Positions 1 through 13,100 of a DNA stretch of 64,000 nucleotides are shown piece after piece (within the stretch, counting starts at the first letter, position 1; each line of letters begins with the position of its first letter). This DNA comes from Limnanthes douglasii subsp. nivea (Eukaryota > Streptophyta > Magnoliopsida > Brassicales > Limnanthaceae): positions 33,241,900 through 33,305,899 of the forward strand of contig JAUPFV010000001.1 of assembly GCA_036936605.1 (NCBI GenBank), written 5' to 3'. The notes beneath the pieces are model-generated. The model had not been told where the DNA came from, made no database searches, and worked only from the letters and a program-made list of their open reading frames with translations. The translations under genes were made by a program, and so were the position numbers.

Positions 1-283
1 CCGAGCTCTCCACCGGCTTGGACCGGTGAGATTTCTTGGAACTAACATAGGTCTTTTTTGTAATCAAGTGAGTCTTTGCTGATAGGTCATTCTCCCTTGG
101 GTGGTCAGTATGGTGAATGACTGACACTTTCGACTTTTCCTTTAAACCTAAATCTGCCTTTTTAGTGGCCCTCAATGCTTCTATCTCAGCTTTCAGCATG
201 TCTCGTTCTTCGATCGTGTACTCATCGTTCTCTCCCACTACCTCTATCAAAGGTGGTGGCACTACTTTCTCGTCCGAATTCAT
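1..283 (-). CDS. Tat-type gag, N-terminal part of element E (runs off left edge)
   Basis: This is the start of a retrotransposon gag protein, the structural capsid protein of a Ty3/gypsy element. The minus-strand frame is open from an ATG at 283 to the window edge. It matches residue by residue the N-terminus of the gag of elements C (from 21165) and D (from 48619): the same MN start, an ENDEYTIEERD block, a KEKSK block, a histidine pair followed by TD, and the SHRSKPVESS block at the edge. I chose the ATG at 283 because it aligns with the ATG in C and D; upstream in the same frame there is a stop. The 5' LTR lies just to the right, as expected for a minus-strand element. Unlike C and D, this part carries no stop codon. 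The rest of the element lies outside the window. Confidence 0.85.
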   Translation of the reverse strand, partial: MNSDEKVVPPPLIEVVGENDEYTIEERDMLKAEIEALRATKKADLGLKEKSKVSVIHHTDHPRENDLSAKTHLITKKTYVSSKKSHRSKPVESS

Positions 284-355
284 CCGAACTGGTTTTTCTT
301 GCTAGTTTATAATGCTAGATTCAGGCACCTTCTCCTCCCACTGTGGTCTCTAATT

Positions 356-733
356 TGGTGTGGTTTATTTTAAACTGAGAGTAATTTTTTCAAGTGTTTT
401 GGAGAGTTTCAAGGGTATTAAATGTATGGGTGTTTTGTAGTGAGAGATTTAAGCTGTCTAGTTGTATTAAATATTCATTACCCTTATTAATGAAGGTAGT
501 TGGGTATTTATACCCTTAATTATGGACCCATGGGATTTCGGGTCAAGTTATGAAACCGGATCCAATTTAAGGACTCGTTTACTCAATAAGTTGATCAAAA
601 CCTAGCTTAGTCAAAAGGTGTTTAGTATTTTAATACTTTTGTTCTGTCCAGATAGTTCAGTGAGCACTTGTTGTCCGAATTACCCTTGTCCGGTTTTATC
701 AGTGAGTAGTGGTGAACAAATCCGGACTCATCA
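356..733 (-). repeat. 5' LTR of Tat element E
   Basis: A 378-bp long terminal repeat that, read on the minus strand, starts TGATGAGTCCGGA and ends CACCA, like the LTRs of elements C and D. Between it and gag lies a decayed primer binding site (about 335-353) resembling the tRNA-Arg type site of C and D. A TATAAATA box lies at 505-512 on the minus strand inside a short palindrome, the likely LTR promoter. The 5 bases beyond the outer end (734-738, ACTCA) should be the target duplication, but the other copy is outside the window. Confidence 0.88.
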
Positions 734-2169
734 ACTCATACTTATGAATCTTTTATTTTAGATCGATTCAGCTCTCCAAAATTTAATCCCCAAACCAAAC
801 CCATAGAAGCACCCCTTTTTTTACTTTCATACTCCTAGTTTTTCTTGGCTTACTCATTATTGTAAAATAAAAAACTCATCCTACTAGAGATCCAAATCAT
901 TCGGAGGATACCAATTGAAGTTTTGCGGCAATATCAAGTTTTATGCCAAACCAGCTTACGTGACATATACAAAATTTTTCTTCTTAGATTTCGAGAATGA
1001 AGATAATGAAGAAGGGATAGAGAAATCTATTCTGAGAAAATGAATGAAGGGGACTAGCTCGAGACGAACACCAAACATGTGGGGACGAATAGTGATTTTA
1101 GCCATGAATGAAACTAACATGTATATTTTACTATTACTTTTGTGTTCATGCTTGCATTATTCATCTCCATTATTATACAAACTTTAATTCAATCAATTTT
1201 AAGTCTCACTAGTTCTTTGACTAAGCTTATCGATCCAAATTTATCGAAATTTGTGAGAATTCGAGTTTTTATTCCCAATAAAATCTGAACAATTCAAAAC
1301 TCCAAAAACCAAATATTGAACGTCATCGAAAGCATTGATATATCAGTTGATGAGGATATTAAGATGAAGCATCCACCAAATAAACAACAGAATTCCCATA
1401 CATTTGAGGCTCCATACGTCGAAGAGGACCTTGTAATACCTCCAACTGAGATTGAATGTTTAGCTTTGTAGTTGAGAAATGAACAAGAAAAATAATTTTT
1501 GCATTTTCATGACATACAACTAAGGCAAGCTTCCAAACACAAATTTTTCATCCAAATAGATGACGCAACAAATGAGAAATAAGGAGATAACGCTACCTTG
1601 ATAATGCTGCAAAACATAATAAAAAAAGAAGCTCAGGAAAACAAAAAGAACTATAAGGGATCACCAAAAGGAGATAAATAAAACTTCGATCAAAGATATA
1701 ATAATAGAAAATAAAGGTGACGAAGACATTGCAGGGATAGGAGAAGGAGTGGGACTCCAATGTTTAACTATGACATAAATGAGATGCGTATATAATAGCA
1801 TATAGCAGAAAAATAAAAAGCTATATTCTAACAAATCAGGAATGTGGGGACAATACCAACTGCGAGAACAATGCCCAAATAAGTCCCTCTCTCACGAGGA
1901 TTTGTGCCTCTACCAGGTATCTTCCATATTGTTTGCTATATACCGGCCAATTATCTGAGCTAAGGTGATACACTAGGTATGCCCCTCCAAAAAGGAGTCC
2001 CACTAGGATATTCTTAAGCTCATGCCCAATGACATCAACAATATGGGATATAGATGGATGTATGTAATCATAATATATCAACCATGGTATATACACTCAT
2101 AGTCGTACAACCAAGTGAACAGGCTGAAGCAAAATACTAAATCCAATGACATAAAATGAAAATGGTTGG
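734..2169. other. AT-rich spacer, no gene recognised
   Basis: I see no convincing gene here; the open frames are short and match no family I know. The right half holds the first copy of a degenerate direct repeat (1288-1425). The stretch may belong to the leader of the old gypsy relic that begins to be recognisable near 2170, but the sequence is too decayed to show this. Confidence 0.5.
1288..1425 (+). repeat. Degenerate direct repeat, copy 1
   Basis: About 130 bases from the AACAATTC block to the TCGAAG block recur with many substitutions and small gaps at 3209-3335. Shared landmarks include GAAAGCATTGATATATCA and GGATATTAAGATG. Copy 1 lies before the gag relic and copy 2 between the gag and protease relics. 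Confidence 0.75.
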
Positions 2170-5100
2170 ATTTTAACAGGCTGTCCAATTCATGGATGAT
2201 CTAGATGGCTATTATGAAGATAAAATGCCTCAATAAGATGAAGAGTCCCCTAGCCATAGACATATTTTTTTGAGTCATGCGGACGTTCTATGATAACCAC
2301 AAGATGGGCAACAATGCAATGGTTCAATAGTCTCTAGATAGGGTGCATAAAATTTACAAGACACTTCAAACCTTATTTAAGAATCAATTCATGGGTTCAA
2401 AATAAATTGAAAAAGATGTGGATTATATATCCCATGACAAAAAAATATATAATGAAAGCCTAATGGACTACATTAAAATATTCGTTGAAACGAAATCACA
2501 GTTAGATGATTGCCACGATCTGGTGGTTCTAACGCTAATTAGACAAATATTTAAGAAAATAACCCTTTCTGATTCGATAATGAAAATTAAAGTACTAAAA
2601 TTCAAAGATCTACTGGCCCATGTGAAATTATTCATCACAAGAGATGAAGTAGCCAAAGAAAAGAAAAGAAAAAACACTGACAATCCAACATGAGGTGCTT
2701 CGGAAAGCAAATGAATACCGTTGCGGAGATAAACACAGAACATGAAGAGTCAAAGAACAATAGCACTTCGAATTCAACGATCAAAACCAAATCAGTCACA
2801 AAGAGGAAAGTTAAAAGTTTCTTCGAACGTTGAAAGTAGCAGAAGAACGGACCAAAAGCTATTTGGACCAAAAACGAACATAGAAAAAATAAATATTGTA
2901 AGTTCCTTGGTGGCAAGGTCACTTTACTCAATATTGTTATACTTTGCAGGACCAAATCCAAGTGTTGATAGACGAAGGAATATTAAACTAATTCATAAGA
3001 AAGAAAGAAAGAAAGGGAAGAACTAAGACAAGGTTCATATGATAATGCAAAGCAATCCTCACCTGAAGGTCAACGAGAACTAGATAAAAACTTCATCACA
3101 GTGGTCGAGCAAGAAAATGAAGAATATTAGATGGACCCTGATTTGAATAGACAAATAATTTGAGTGACTGGCAGAGGAGAACCATACTTTGGAATAACAA
3201 AAAGATAAAAACAATTCAAAAATCCAAAAAACGAACATCATTGAAAGCATTGATATATCAATTGTCTAGGATATTAAGATGGAGTATCCACAAAATAAAC
3301 CACTGAATTCATGTTTGAGGCCTCACACTTCGAATAACTAAAATATCAATGAAACTTTATTGTTGAAGAAATTAAAATAGTGTGTCTATGGCAAACATCT
3401 CTAATGTTGTAAACAAAACTTGTACGCGGACCTATTATTCATAGGTGATAGTTTGAGAGGAGTAGCACATCCCCATAGTGATGCATTACTAATAATAATA
3501 GAGTTGAATGATATAAAGATAAAGAGGATGATGACCGACACTAGGAGCTTGACAAATATTCTATATCGATATTGATCCAAAGATAAGATTCACATGTACA
3601 AATGTAGTCGTCCTAGAAAATTAACACTAGACGAAGCCTTCGCAAAACAAGAATTCCCAAAAAATAAGTAACCTATATTTTTATGATGGTAGATCCACCA
3701 TCTTCATATAACATAATGCAGGTTCGATATTGGCTAGAACAAATGCATGATGTAGTATATAAGATATCTCGTAAATGGTAAAGTGAATATGATTAGGAGG
3801 ATCTTAAAACAAACACGAAATAATATGAAGCATCACTAACTCTCAGAGCATAAAAATAGGAGAGTAAAGGAATTGTCTTGAAGGAAGTAAATGACCCCAA
3901 ATAATGCACTCGACTAGTGTAGTTGAGATAAGAAGTAGAAAACGTTATCATGGAACAAGGAAAAATCACGTGGATCGATACAAACATACCCATTGATCTC
4001 AGGTATACAATTTTATTTTTTCAAAAAACAATTATTTTTTTAATGTGGAGTACACATGATGTAATATGAGTCCCATCCGAAATAATATGTCACCAGTTAA
4101 ATATCAATAATAACTTTCAACCAATAATACACAAAATGAGATCATATTCCCAAAAAATATGTGAGGTGATCATCCCGCCGAGATAGATAGTCTAGCACTC
4201 GTAGGAAATATAAGAAAATATTATTATCCAATCCGACCGACCAATCATAATAAATAACGAGTCAGAAAACACCTGGAGAGTCAGGACTGATAAATGTGTT
4301 CCTAACTAGAGATATCTTAAACCAATTCATCTAGTTGGGATTTCCAACATCAAATAATAAAACAGAATATGAAACCTTCATTGCAGGACTCCAATTTGAA
4401 AAAATATGGAGCAAAAAAATTACAACTTCTGATTTACTCACATTTAGTGTCTAGCCAGATAAGAGGGTAGGACAAAGCAAAAATGGATATAATCTAATGT
4501 TTAAATAAAATATAATGCTTCACCACTTAATTTAAACATTTCAAATTTAAAAGTGCCACTAATATAAAATTTAATAGTAGATGCCCTATAATGTTTAGCA
4601 TGTACATCTTGAGGTCCAAGAGTAATATTACAAGTAAAACCGTTAATCCTATTACCAAGTCACCTCTTCTCAACTTTCACATCCGAATGAGTAATGATAA
4701 TTTAATGATAAGAAGAATACTATTGACAAACACCAATAAAAAAAATACTTCATAAAAAGAGTCATACCCGAAGGAAAATGAGGCAAGAAAAATAAAAGGA
4801 AAATCTGTAAGGTACATGTGGACAGTAGATACATTGTACAAAAGAGGATTATCAAAGCCCTAACTAAAGTACCTAGACACTGGCAAAGTAAAATTCATAA
4901 TGAGAGAATTATATGAGGTAGAAGGCAACACTCATAGCGGATCACAACCTTATACAAAAAAAATATTTCTTCAAGTCTATTATTGTCCAACAATTATGAA
5001 GGATATAAATCGAAAAGTAAAGACATGTGATATATGCCAAAGATTTTAAATCAATCTATATTCTAGAAATAATACAAGATTCAATAGTAAAGGTACACCC

Positions 5101-5560
5101 AATCGATAGATGGCGTATGAACATTATGAGACCATTTTCGATGGTCCTAAGAGGTAAAATATACTTAATCGTTGTCGCAGACTACTTTTCCAAATGGGTA
5201 AAAACACAAGTAGTGCAAAACATCACTACAAAAAATGTGATAATAAAATTTAAAAGTGAGTATATGTTGCAGGTACGGGGCTATAAAAGTTATCAGTACT
5301 GTTAATGGAACATAATTTTAAAATGATAGTGTCCCAAAATACTACAAAGATGGGTAGTTGCAGTGACCAATAATATAGTATAGTATTCGAGGAAATAAAA
5401 ATTATATTCTTCTCTCCATTCCATCATCAAGATGGGTAATTGAAGTGACTAATAGTATAGTACTCGAGGGAATAAAAATTATATTGGAATGAGCGGCAGG
5501 AACTTGGCCGAATATCCTATGCATACTTTACTTAAATAGGGTTGTACACAGTTCCGGTTG
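2170..5560 (+). pseudogene. Ancient Ty3/gypsy gag-pol relic
   Basis: A heavily decayed gypsy polyprotein, readable only as pieces in several frames. A gag core lies at about 2300-2700 (an NQFMGSK-like block followed by NESLMDYIKIF). The protease is at about 3430-3600, with DSLRGVAHPHSDALL and a DTRS in place of the usual DTGS. An RT N-terminus is at 3950-4140 (VPSEIICHQLN). An RNase H block is at about 4350-4410 (EYETFIAGLQ), and an integrase zinc finger (CDICQRF) is at 5010-5048. The integrase core is at 5100-5260 (VVADYFSKWV; the first catalytic Asp reads Asn), with integrase C-terminal pieces to about 5560. Domain order and wording are those of the Tat-like group. No LTRs can be seen. The many frameshifts and stops make it the oldest layer with the 7-31 kb element. 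Confidence 0.75.
3209..3335 (+). repeat. Degenerate direct repeat, copy 2
   Basis: Second copy of the repeat at 1288-1425, same orientation, about 1.9 kb downstream. It sits inside the old gypsy relic between the gag-like and protease-like stretches. Confidence 0.75.
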
Positions 5561-7235
5561 GAAATTTCATCAACTTCTTTAGCACATTTTCATTTATTCA
5601 CCAAACGGGCTAGACTATACTAGTCAGCTATTAGACAAGTTTCTGTACAAAGTGTGAGCCTCACCATTTTAGCTGTCCGGTCTGGTCCATCCGATAAATT
5701 TACAGGCCATGTTATGAAAACATCCAAATTTAGACATCACCACACTGGTAACAGCGTTAAACACATAGTATGTTGCGGAACATAAGTTTGAATTCATATT
5801 TAGCTAATACTTTTTATTTGCGGGATTATTTGTTTTGTTTTTTTATTTGTATCGTCTCCGGAAATATGTATGAACTGTTATTAAATTCACTACTCCGTCA
5901 TCCATCATCCATCATCCAGATTTCAAAAGTCTTTTTGGTAAATATATTATGTTTGGTACCAAAAAATGACTTTGACATCATCAATGTGAGTTTCACATAT
6001 GGTTTATATAAATTAAAGTTCTATTGACCAACATCGTATATCTTAATCACGAAAAACATTAAGTTCTAGTGTTTCATATTGGTATATTTTTCTAATCTCA
6101 AATGAAACACGAATTTTTAAAAAGTGTAAAAATGCTTGTTTTGTATGTATTCCCCATTCGAAATGTCATTATTTCTTAGGACTTGATTACTTTGTCCAAA
6201 GAATGATTCTCATATAGGAAAAATTCTCAAACTGTTCAATAGTTCATGTACAAGATGATAATATCATATTATTATTTTCTAACTGCTCAAATAATTAAAT
6301 TTGTGAAATATGATGTTTATTATAAAACACCAAATTTAAAAAAGATGATTGATATTAAGTTGGAAAGGTTAAAGTTGTGCATTGTTAATTAACATCTTAC
6401 TAATAAATTTGTATACATGAACTATTATATATAATATAATAACTTGCATGCATCGATGCTAAAATAAAATGTTACAAAGTTGCGTTTTGTTTTGTTAACA
6501 TAATTGCTTAAAAGACTACTATGAGTAGACTATCATTGGTAAAATTTAATAAGTTTATATCCTACAAGTATTATACACTTCTTAAACCTACGAGGTAAGT
6601 TTATACCGAAGACTAACAAAAGCTTAAGTGGCAGATAATATGTGGGAACCAAAGAACGAGATGGATACATAGAAGATAAGGACGATAAGCAATATAAGAC
6701 GAGGGCCATGCAGAATGAACAAGACTAAAACCAAGACCAAGAAGGTTATATGAGCCAACTAAAAGGTGAACCAAAAACATGCAAACCAATGGTGAGAAGC
6801 GGCATAAGACGAAGATCATGGAGTAGGCAGCACGAACCAACCAAATGACGAAACTGATATACACGAGAAAAGGCAATGAGCAATACCACATGGGGATCAT
6901 AATGAGGACAGAAGAAGAGCACATGAAGCATTCGAACAACCACGATAAAGTAAAACATGTTGTCTTGTTATAAGTTACCACGAAAAATATTTGTGCATTT
7001 ACAAAATATGACAATAATTTATGACTTTTTAACACGTTCAAACACGTAATACATAAGTATTAAATGCATAGAGATAAAATCATATGTAAATATTATAAAG
7101 GACAATAGAACGCTCAAGGTAAGGAAAAAATACGAAATTTTGAATAAAATAAAGTAATATAGGAAATTCCAATTTCTTTCTCGATTTTACTTTCATCATC
7201 CTACCTTTATGTTCGAGAAGGTTATCCTTTAAACA
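5561..7235. other. AT-rich spacer; right end is probably the 5' LTR of element A
   Basis: No gene is recognised. The 142-aa minus-strand open frame at 6613-7041 has no family features and looks accidental. The stretch should end in the 5' LTR of element A, because a primer binding site starts just after the CA at 7234-7235, but I cannot place the LTR start without its 3' partner. A short run of CATC repeats lies near 5900-5920. Confidence 0.45.
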
Positions 7236-7237
7236 TT

Positions 7238-7252
7238 TGGTGCCGTCTGTGG
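7238..7252 (+). other. Primer binding site of element A
   Basis: TGGTGCCGTCTGTGG follows directly after an LTR-like end (AAACA, 7231-7235). This wording is the usual primer binding site of many plant Tat-like elements and fixes the element's plus orientation and the junction between LTR and leader. Confidence 0.7.
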
Positions 7253-7299
7253 AAAATTATTTCTTGTATTCAAGCATCCGAGTGTAAATAAACAAATGG

Positions 7300-8531
7300 T
7301 GTTGATATGATTCAGAATTGAAAAGGAAAACCAAGGAACCCGTCCAAGTTGAGATAATATGGTAACTGCTATACAAATCACGGCAATCCTGTCAGATGAT
7401 AGAAGCAAGTTAGGAAAAGACCAACCTTTGGACAAGTTGACGGTGACAAAGACCATACTAGGCAGGGACCAAGCAGTCGAGGTTGCAGTTGATGAGAAAT
7501 CGATAAAATAAGTATGTAAAACGCAATATAGGGTTAATCAAACCCAAGGTAGTTTGCTGGATGCGACATATAGAACTTCCACTGATTTTATGTTAGTGTA
7601 GGGAGAAAATATTCCAAAAGGCTAATGTATGTTGGATATTTCATCTAATGTCCAGTATTTGGAAATGTAAACTGAAGAACTTTAGCGAGAAGGATCTAGA
7701 GAAAATCCGCTACAAGTTAAAACAGATCATGAGGCCAAAATAATAATGGAAAAGATAAATGAGGCATTGTAGTTATTGACGAATAAATTTTATCGAATAA
7801 TAAAAGAAATAAAAAATTAGAAAATATGTAAGAAAGGCGAGCCGCACATAGAGGGCAAGAGAAAAGGTGAAGGATGCCAAGTATGAGGGTGAAAGGAGTG
7901 GTAAGAAGCATAAAAAAGAAAGCTAAAAAGTGTTGAGTACGAGGACCAGTCAAATAACAAGATCTCTAAGATTAATAAGGAAAAGAATAATGTCGAATGT
8001 AATGAGAAAATACAGAATATTATGCCTTGCATACTCCAATAGCCTTCTTTTATAAGGAAAATTCTTAAGGGTAAGCTCCCCAAAAATTAGATCATTACCG
8101 AATGGTCACTTACAACGGCTTGGAGGACCTAGAATACCATCTAGAACAGTTTATAAATATGATGATGGAATTCTACCCCGATGATGTTATACTCTACCAG
8201 CCTTCTCTATAACCTTCAAAAGAAACACTCTTGATTAATTCAACAACTTGCTGAAATGGACGATTCAGGTTTTTGAAGGTTTGTGGAGTGCTTTCATGAA
8301 TAAGTTTATGGAAAACAAATAGCATAAGAAAGACAGTGCCTTCATTATGAATAAGTATCAAAGAAAAAAAGAAAAGTTAAAATATGTTCAGATATTTGTT
8401 CACAAAATGAACACCTTGTCCACATGCAAAGAGGATGTGGCCGTGGTGCCATTCAATAGAGGTTTAGATATGGAAGGATACCTATACGAAGACCTTGTTA
8501 GATTTTTTGTTGACACTATGAGAGATGTTCT
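7300..8531 (+). pseudogene. Element A gag, first part
   Basis: A decayed gag. Near 8100-8200 it reads YNGLED-YHLEQF followed by a PDDV block, the typical Tat gag core. The last open stretch (8347-8541) reads TLSTCKEDVAVVPFNRGL and LYEDL, then MRDVL at the junction. Several stops and frameshifts break it. It is cut exactly at 8531 by the LTR of element B; gag resumes after the second LTR at 17962. Confidence 0.75.
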
Positions 8532-8984
8532 TGTTAAGTAAAATATTCACGAGTATATGCCAAATGGATAACTGTATTAATTCGAGAACAAAAGATACAT
8601 TTTTACTATTCTGATTCTATTTATACAATTTCTTATTACACTTTCCCTCTTCTATTAATTATATAACGGTGTTATTTGAACGTGGACCGCCTTTAATACC
8701 CATTAAGCCTCTTCATGACCGGTTATGTTAATGACTGATAACGGTATATATACATGGATTGCACCGGTTATGATTGGCATCGGTAACATACGAGACCCCT
8801 CGGTAACATGTTGAGCCATTTCCCGATGGGGTTCCTGATTGCTTGTTGCGATGGGTCTTGATTTGTCTTCCCAGACCGAAGGTACATCTTTCACCCTCGT
8901 TAGATATTTATCCTTCTCCCGATGGTAATACTTCCTAACTTATGAGACTTCATCTCATAATAATGGACTTATGAGGGCTCCCCA
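8532..8984 (-). repeat. 3' LTR of element B
   Basis: Starts TGTTAAGTAAAATATTC on the plus strand and aligns over most of its length with the LTR at 17471-17956, with many substitutions. The right end is approximate. It is set at the CCCCA before 8985, where alignment stops and a purine-rich tract (minus strand) would be expected. Confidence 0.7.
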
Positions 8985-9255
8985 TAGTATTTTTAGGAAT
9001 GCGAGTTGAAGGTTAGGGTTACTAAAATAAATATGAATCTTTAAGCAAGATAGGTGTGGTAATCCAGGTTCCCCCAATGGTGTAGTGACAACAATTGATG
9101 TCTGAGCCAAGTCAATGTCGTTGCGGGTTTGGAAGAGTAAAACATGCGTCAAAATAGGCGGCATCACTCACATTAAATCTATGATAGAAAGATACCATGT
9201 GCAGGTAAAGGGCGATGATGTTTCGATTCTCGTAAAGAATGAGTCTATTAACGAA
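8985..9255. other. Internal non-coding part of element B
   Basis: Short stretch between the 3' LTR of B and the copia 1 target duplication. No family match is seen in the open frames. Confidence 0.5.
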
Positions 9256-9260
9256 TCATT

Positions 9261-9667
9261 TGTAGAAAATAGTGTTTCGTTTTCCGGATAATCTCTGAAG
9301 TCTTGTGAACAATTTCTTATTGAAATATTTTTGGGGTTCTCCAAAAATTTCAATTGGATAAAATCAGAGATATGTACTTTGAACAGAGAGGATGAAAATG
9401 ATATGATTTCCTTTTCAACAGAACCCATATTTATAATTTCGACCAACCAAAATACAGTTTGGAAGTTAGGGCAGTTAGGGTCTCTCAACCGGTTTTGTGT
9501 TAAAACGGTCAAATTTTCAAATTTGAATAAAACGGTCAAATTTTCATGACCCCGCTAATCGTGATATAATCTAACAAGCGTGCACTCCGCACTCTACGAC
9601 TTGTTTGATAATATATCATGATTAAATTGGTCGACTAGTCGATCCAATTACACTAAAATAAATAACA
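9261..9667 (-). repeat. 3' LTR of copia 1 (internally deleted)
   Basis: Runs from TGTAGAAAATAG to AATAACA on the plus strand, 407 bp. Compared with the 513-bp LTR at 14234 it lacks 106 bases between CAAATTTTCA and TGACCCCGC, which removes the GC-rich tandem part. The flanking TCATT supports the outer end. Confidence 0.93.
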
Positions 9668-9682
9668 ATCTTCCCCCATTTT
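9668..9682 (-). other. Polypurine tract of copia 1
   Basis: On the minus strand AAAATGGGGGAAGAT lies directly before the 3' LTR. This is the expected primer site for plus-strand DNA synthesis. Confidence 0.8.
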
Positions 9683-10198
9683 AGTGTAATTCATGATCTA
9701 CTAAACACAATCATATCAAATATCAAATTTATGCATAAATGAAATATCGTAACGATTGAATTTCACATTAGTATATTACACATTCCAAATATTCGAATAT
9801 CAAGGTATCACTAAGGATTGAACCTTTACTATTCACAATGAATACATGAAGATAATATACACATAAATTTACATTCTCACTTGTTCTTACTTGACACTAT
9901 ATTTTACTAGCCTTGTGTCCTTATCCTTCTTAAGCATATCAAAGCCAAGTCCTAGCTTCTTGAAGCGGCTAAACTTCATGCTCAAATAGGTAGTTCTTTT
10001 CATCTTGCACCTGCATATGCAATTTTTCAAAAGAGCTATTAAGAAGATAATCTTCAACCTTCACAACTTGCAGTTCTGAACACATACCTTGGGATGATAT
10101 ACAAATGTGTTCCAATATCTTGATGTTAAGCTTTCCACATTGAATTCAACACCTAATGTCATATTAGATGGGAATTGGGTATCTCAACATGAGAGATT

Positions 10199-13100
10199 TC
10201 AAATGGACTTTAATCCCATCCCAATAGCCGATTTGTGCACAAGATCTCTATTTAACCCCTTGGTTAAATGATCGGCTAAGTTATATTGAGTTCTCACAAA
10301 CTCTACTGATATAACATCATGCGTGATACGCTCACGAATCATACTGTGTCTAACACCTAAGTGTCTAGACCTGCCACTCAGTTTGGGCCACAACGGAATT
10401 TCATACATTAAATTTCTTAGCCACTCAGCTTCTTTACTCGCTGCTGCTAATGCCACAAACTCTGATTCCATTGTTGAATCAGTAATACAAGTTTGTTTCT
10501 TAGACGCCCAAGAGATAGCACCTCCCCCAAGTATAAATACCCATCCACTTGTGGAAGAATGATCTTCCATATTGGAAATATAACTCGCGTCTGAATATCC
10601 TTCAAGTACAGAAGGAAATCCGGTATAAGTTAAACCATAATTCATGGTTCCTTTCAAATACTTGAATACTCGATTTAAAGCTTGCCAATGATGCGAACTA
10701 GGATTGCTAGTATACCTACTAAGTTTTCCAACAGCAAAGGCAATATCCGGCCTAGTGCTAGTCATGGCATACATAAGACACCCGATGGCTCTCGAGTATT
10801 CAAGTTGAGATACAGCAATACCTTTATTAGGTAGAAGCTTAAGACTAGGATCTATAGGTGTGCTTACCGGAGAACAATCTTTAAAATTAAATTTATTTAA
10901 TATCTTCTCAATATAGTGAGATTGAGAAATCGATATACTATTGTTCTTTCGCTTGATTCTTATACCAAGAATCATTTCAGCTTCCCCCAAATCCTTCATC
11001 TCAAAGTTAGATGATAAAAAATTCTTCGTTTCATTAACCTGATTTTGGTCAGTACCAAAAATCAACATATCATCCACATATAGACAAATCATAACTCCTT
11101 TACCAGAATTATCAAATTTGCTATATACACACTTGTCTGCTTGGTTAAGAATAAATCCATTAGACAATATCACATTATCAAATTTTTGATGCCAATCTTT
11201 TGGTGCTTGTTTCAAACCATACAAAGACTTTTTCAACTTGCATACCTTGTTTTCACAACCAGGCATCACAAACCCTTCCGGTTGTTTCATATAAATCTCC
11301 TCATCCAAATCACCATTCAAGAATGCTGTTTTAACATCCATTTGATGAATTACAAGATTGTATACAGATGCAAGTGCAATCAACAATCTAATAGTGGAAA
11401 TCCTAGCAACCGGAGCATAAGTATCAAAGAAGTCAATACCTTCTCTTTGTCTAAATCCCTGGATAACCAATCTAGCTTTATACCTTTCAATAGTACCATC
11501 TACTTTCATTTTCCGTTTAAATATCCATCTATTTCCCAATGATTTGCACCCAGGAGGTAAATCAGCCAACTCCCATGTATTATTATGCATGATAGACTCT
11601 ATTTCATCCTGGATAGCTTCTTTCCAGAATGCAGCATCCCTTGATGCCATAGCATCACTAAAAGTCCTTGGATCATCTTCAATAACAAAACAGTATTGAT
11701 ATTGATAGTCAATCTTATCTCTTGACCCTTCAACTAAATATAGTTGAAAATCAGATCCGTACGACTTAGCTTTTCTGGCTCTAGTACTTCTCCTTGGTTC
11801 AGAAGGTCTAGGTACACAATTGGTACCACTTGATATATTTTCAATTTCACTTGAGTTCCTATTCAAAGAGTTTTGAATCAAATCTCTAGGTCTAGGTATA
11901 GAAGTAAATCTCTCTTCATCAAATATTGCATCTCTTGACTCGATAACTGTGTTCACCGACACATAGTCATTAGATTCTAACACATAGAACCTATATGCAA
12001 TGGAATGCTCAGCATACCCAATGAAGATACAATCTATACCTCTTTCACCCAAATGTTTCCTTTTAGGTTCAGTGAGTCTTACAACAGCTCTACAACCCCA
12101 AACTCTCAGATAATTTAGTGTTGGAGGCTTCTTAAACCAAAGCTCATACGGGGTCATCTTATTCCTTTTAGTAGGAACACGATTCAATAAATAACAGGCT
12201 GTTAACATAGCCTCACCCCAGAATCCTTCACTCAAACCCGAATAGGACAACATGGAATTAACCATTTCTTTCAAAGTCCTATTCTTCCTTTCAGCTATAC
12301 CATTTTGTTGTGGTGTATAAGGAGCCGTGGTTTGATGAATTATACCCGTAGACTGAAAATATATTGGATCATAATATTCACCTCCTCTATCCGTACGTAG
12401 ATTTTTAATCAAATCATTCTTATGTAGCTCAACTTCTTCCTTATAGATTTTAAACTTATCAAGAGCTTCATTTTTAGCATGCAATAAATAAATGTAGCAA
12501 TATCTAGATGCATCATCAATAAAAGTAATAACATACTTTTTATTTCCTAATGAAGGTGTAGCATGGAAATCACATAAATCACTATGTACTAGTTCCAATA
12601 TTTTGGAAACTCGGTTAACATTATTGAAAGGTTTTCTAGTTATCTTAGTTAACATGCAAGTTTTACATTTTTCATTATTTGCATCAACAGGAGGAATAAG
12701 GCTCATTTTAGACATGTCTTTTATTCTTTCATAATGAACATGTCCTAATCTAGCATGCCATAATTCTGTTTTATTTATATTTCTACATACACTAGTAGAA
12801 GTCATGCAAACAGAATCATTTTCGAATGAAACATTAATATTTAACATAAACATACCATTACATAAATATCCGAATCCCATAAATACACCATGTTTTGACA
12901 AAACATATTTGCCACTTTCGTACACTTGTTTGAAACCACAATTGTTTAAAACAACACCAGACAAAAGATTCTTTCGAATCCCAGGAACATACAATACATT
13001 GTTCAATAATATGTACTTTCCAGAAGTAAATAGTAATTTAACATTTCCTAGTCCTTTGATTGGTTCGGTAGCAACATTTCCCATCTTAAGTGAAGGTCCA

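Noticed and set aside
6613..7041. 142-aa minus-strand open frame
   Set aside because: Hydrophobic, Cys/Ser-rich wording typical of an accidental frame opposite AT-rich DNA; no family motif and no gene signals.
11141..11542. 133-aa plus-strand frame
   Set aside because: Lies opposite the RT of copia 1 and is a shadow of that frame; no independent support.
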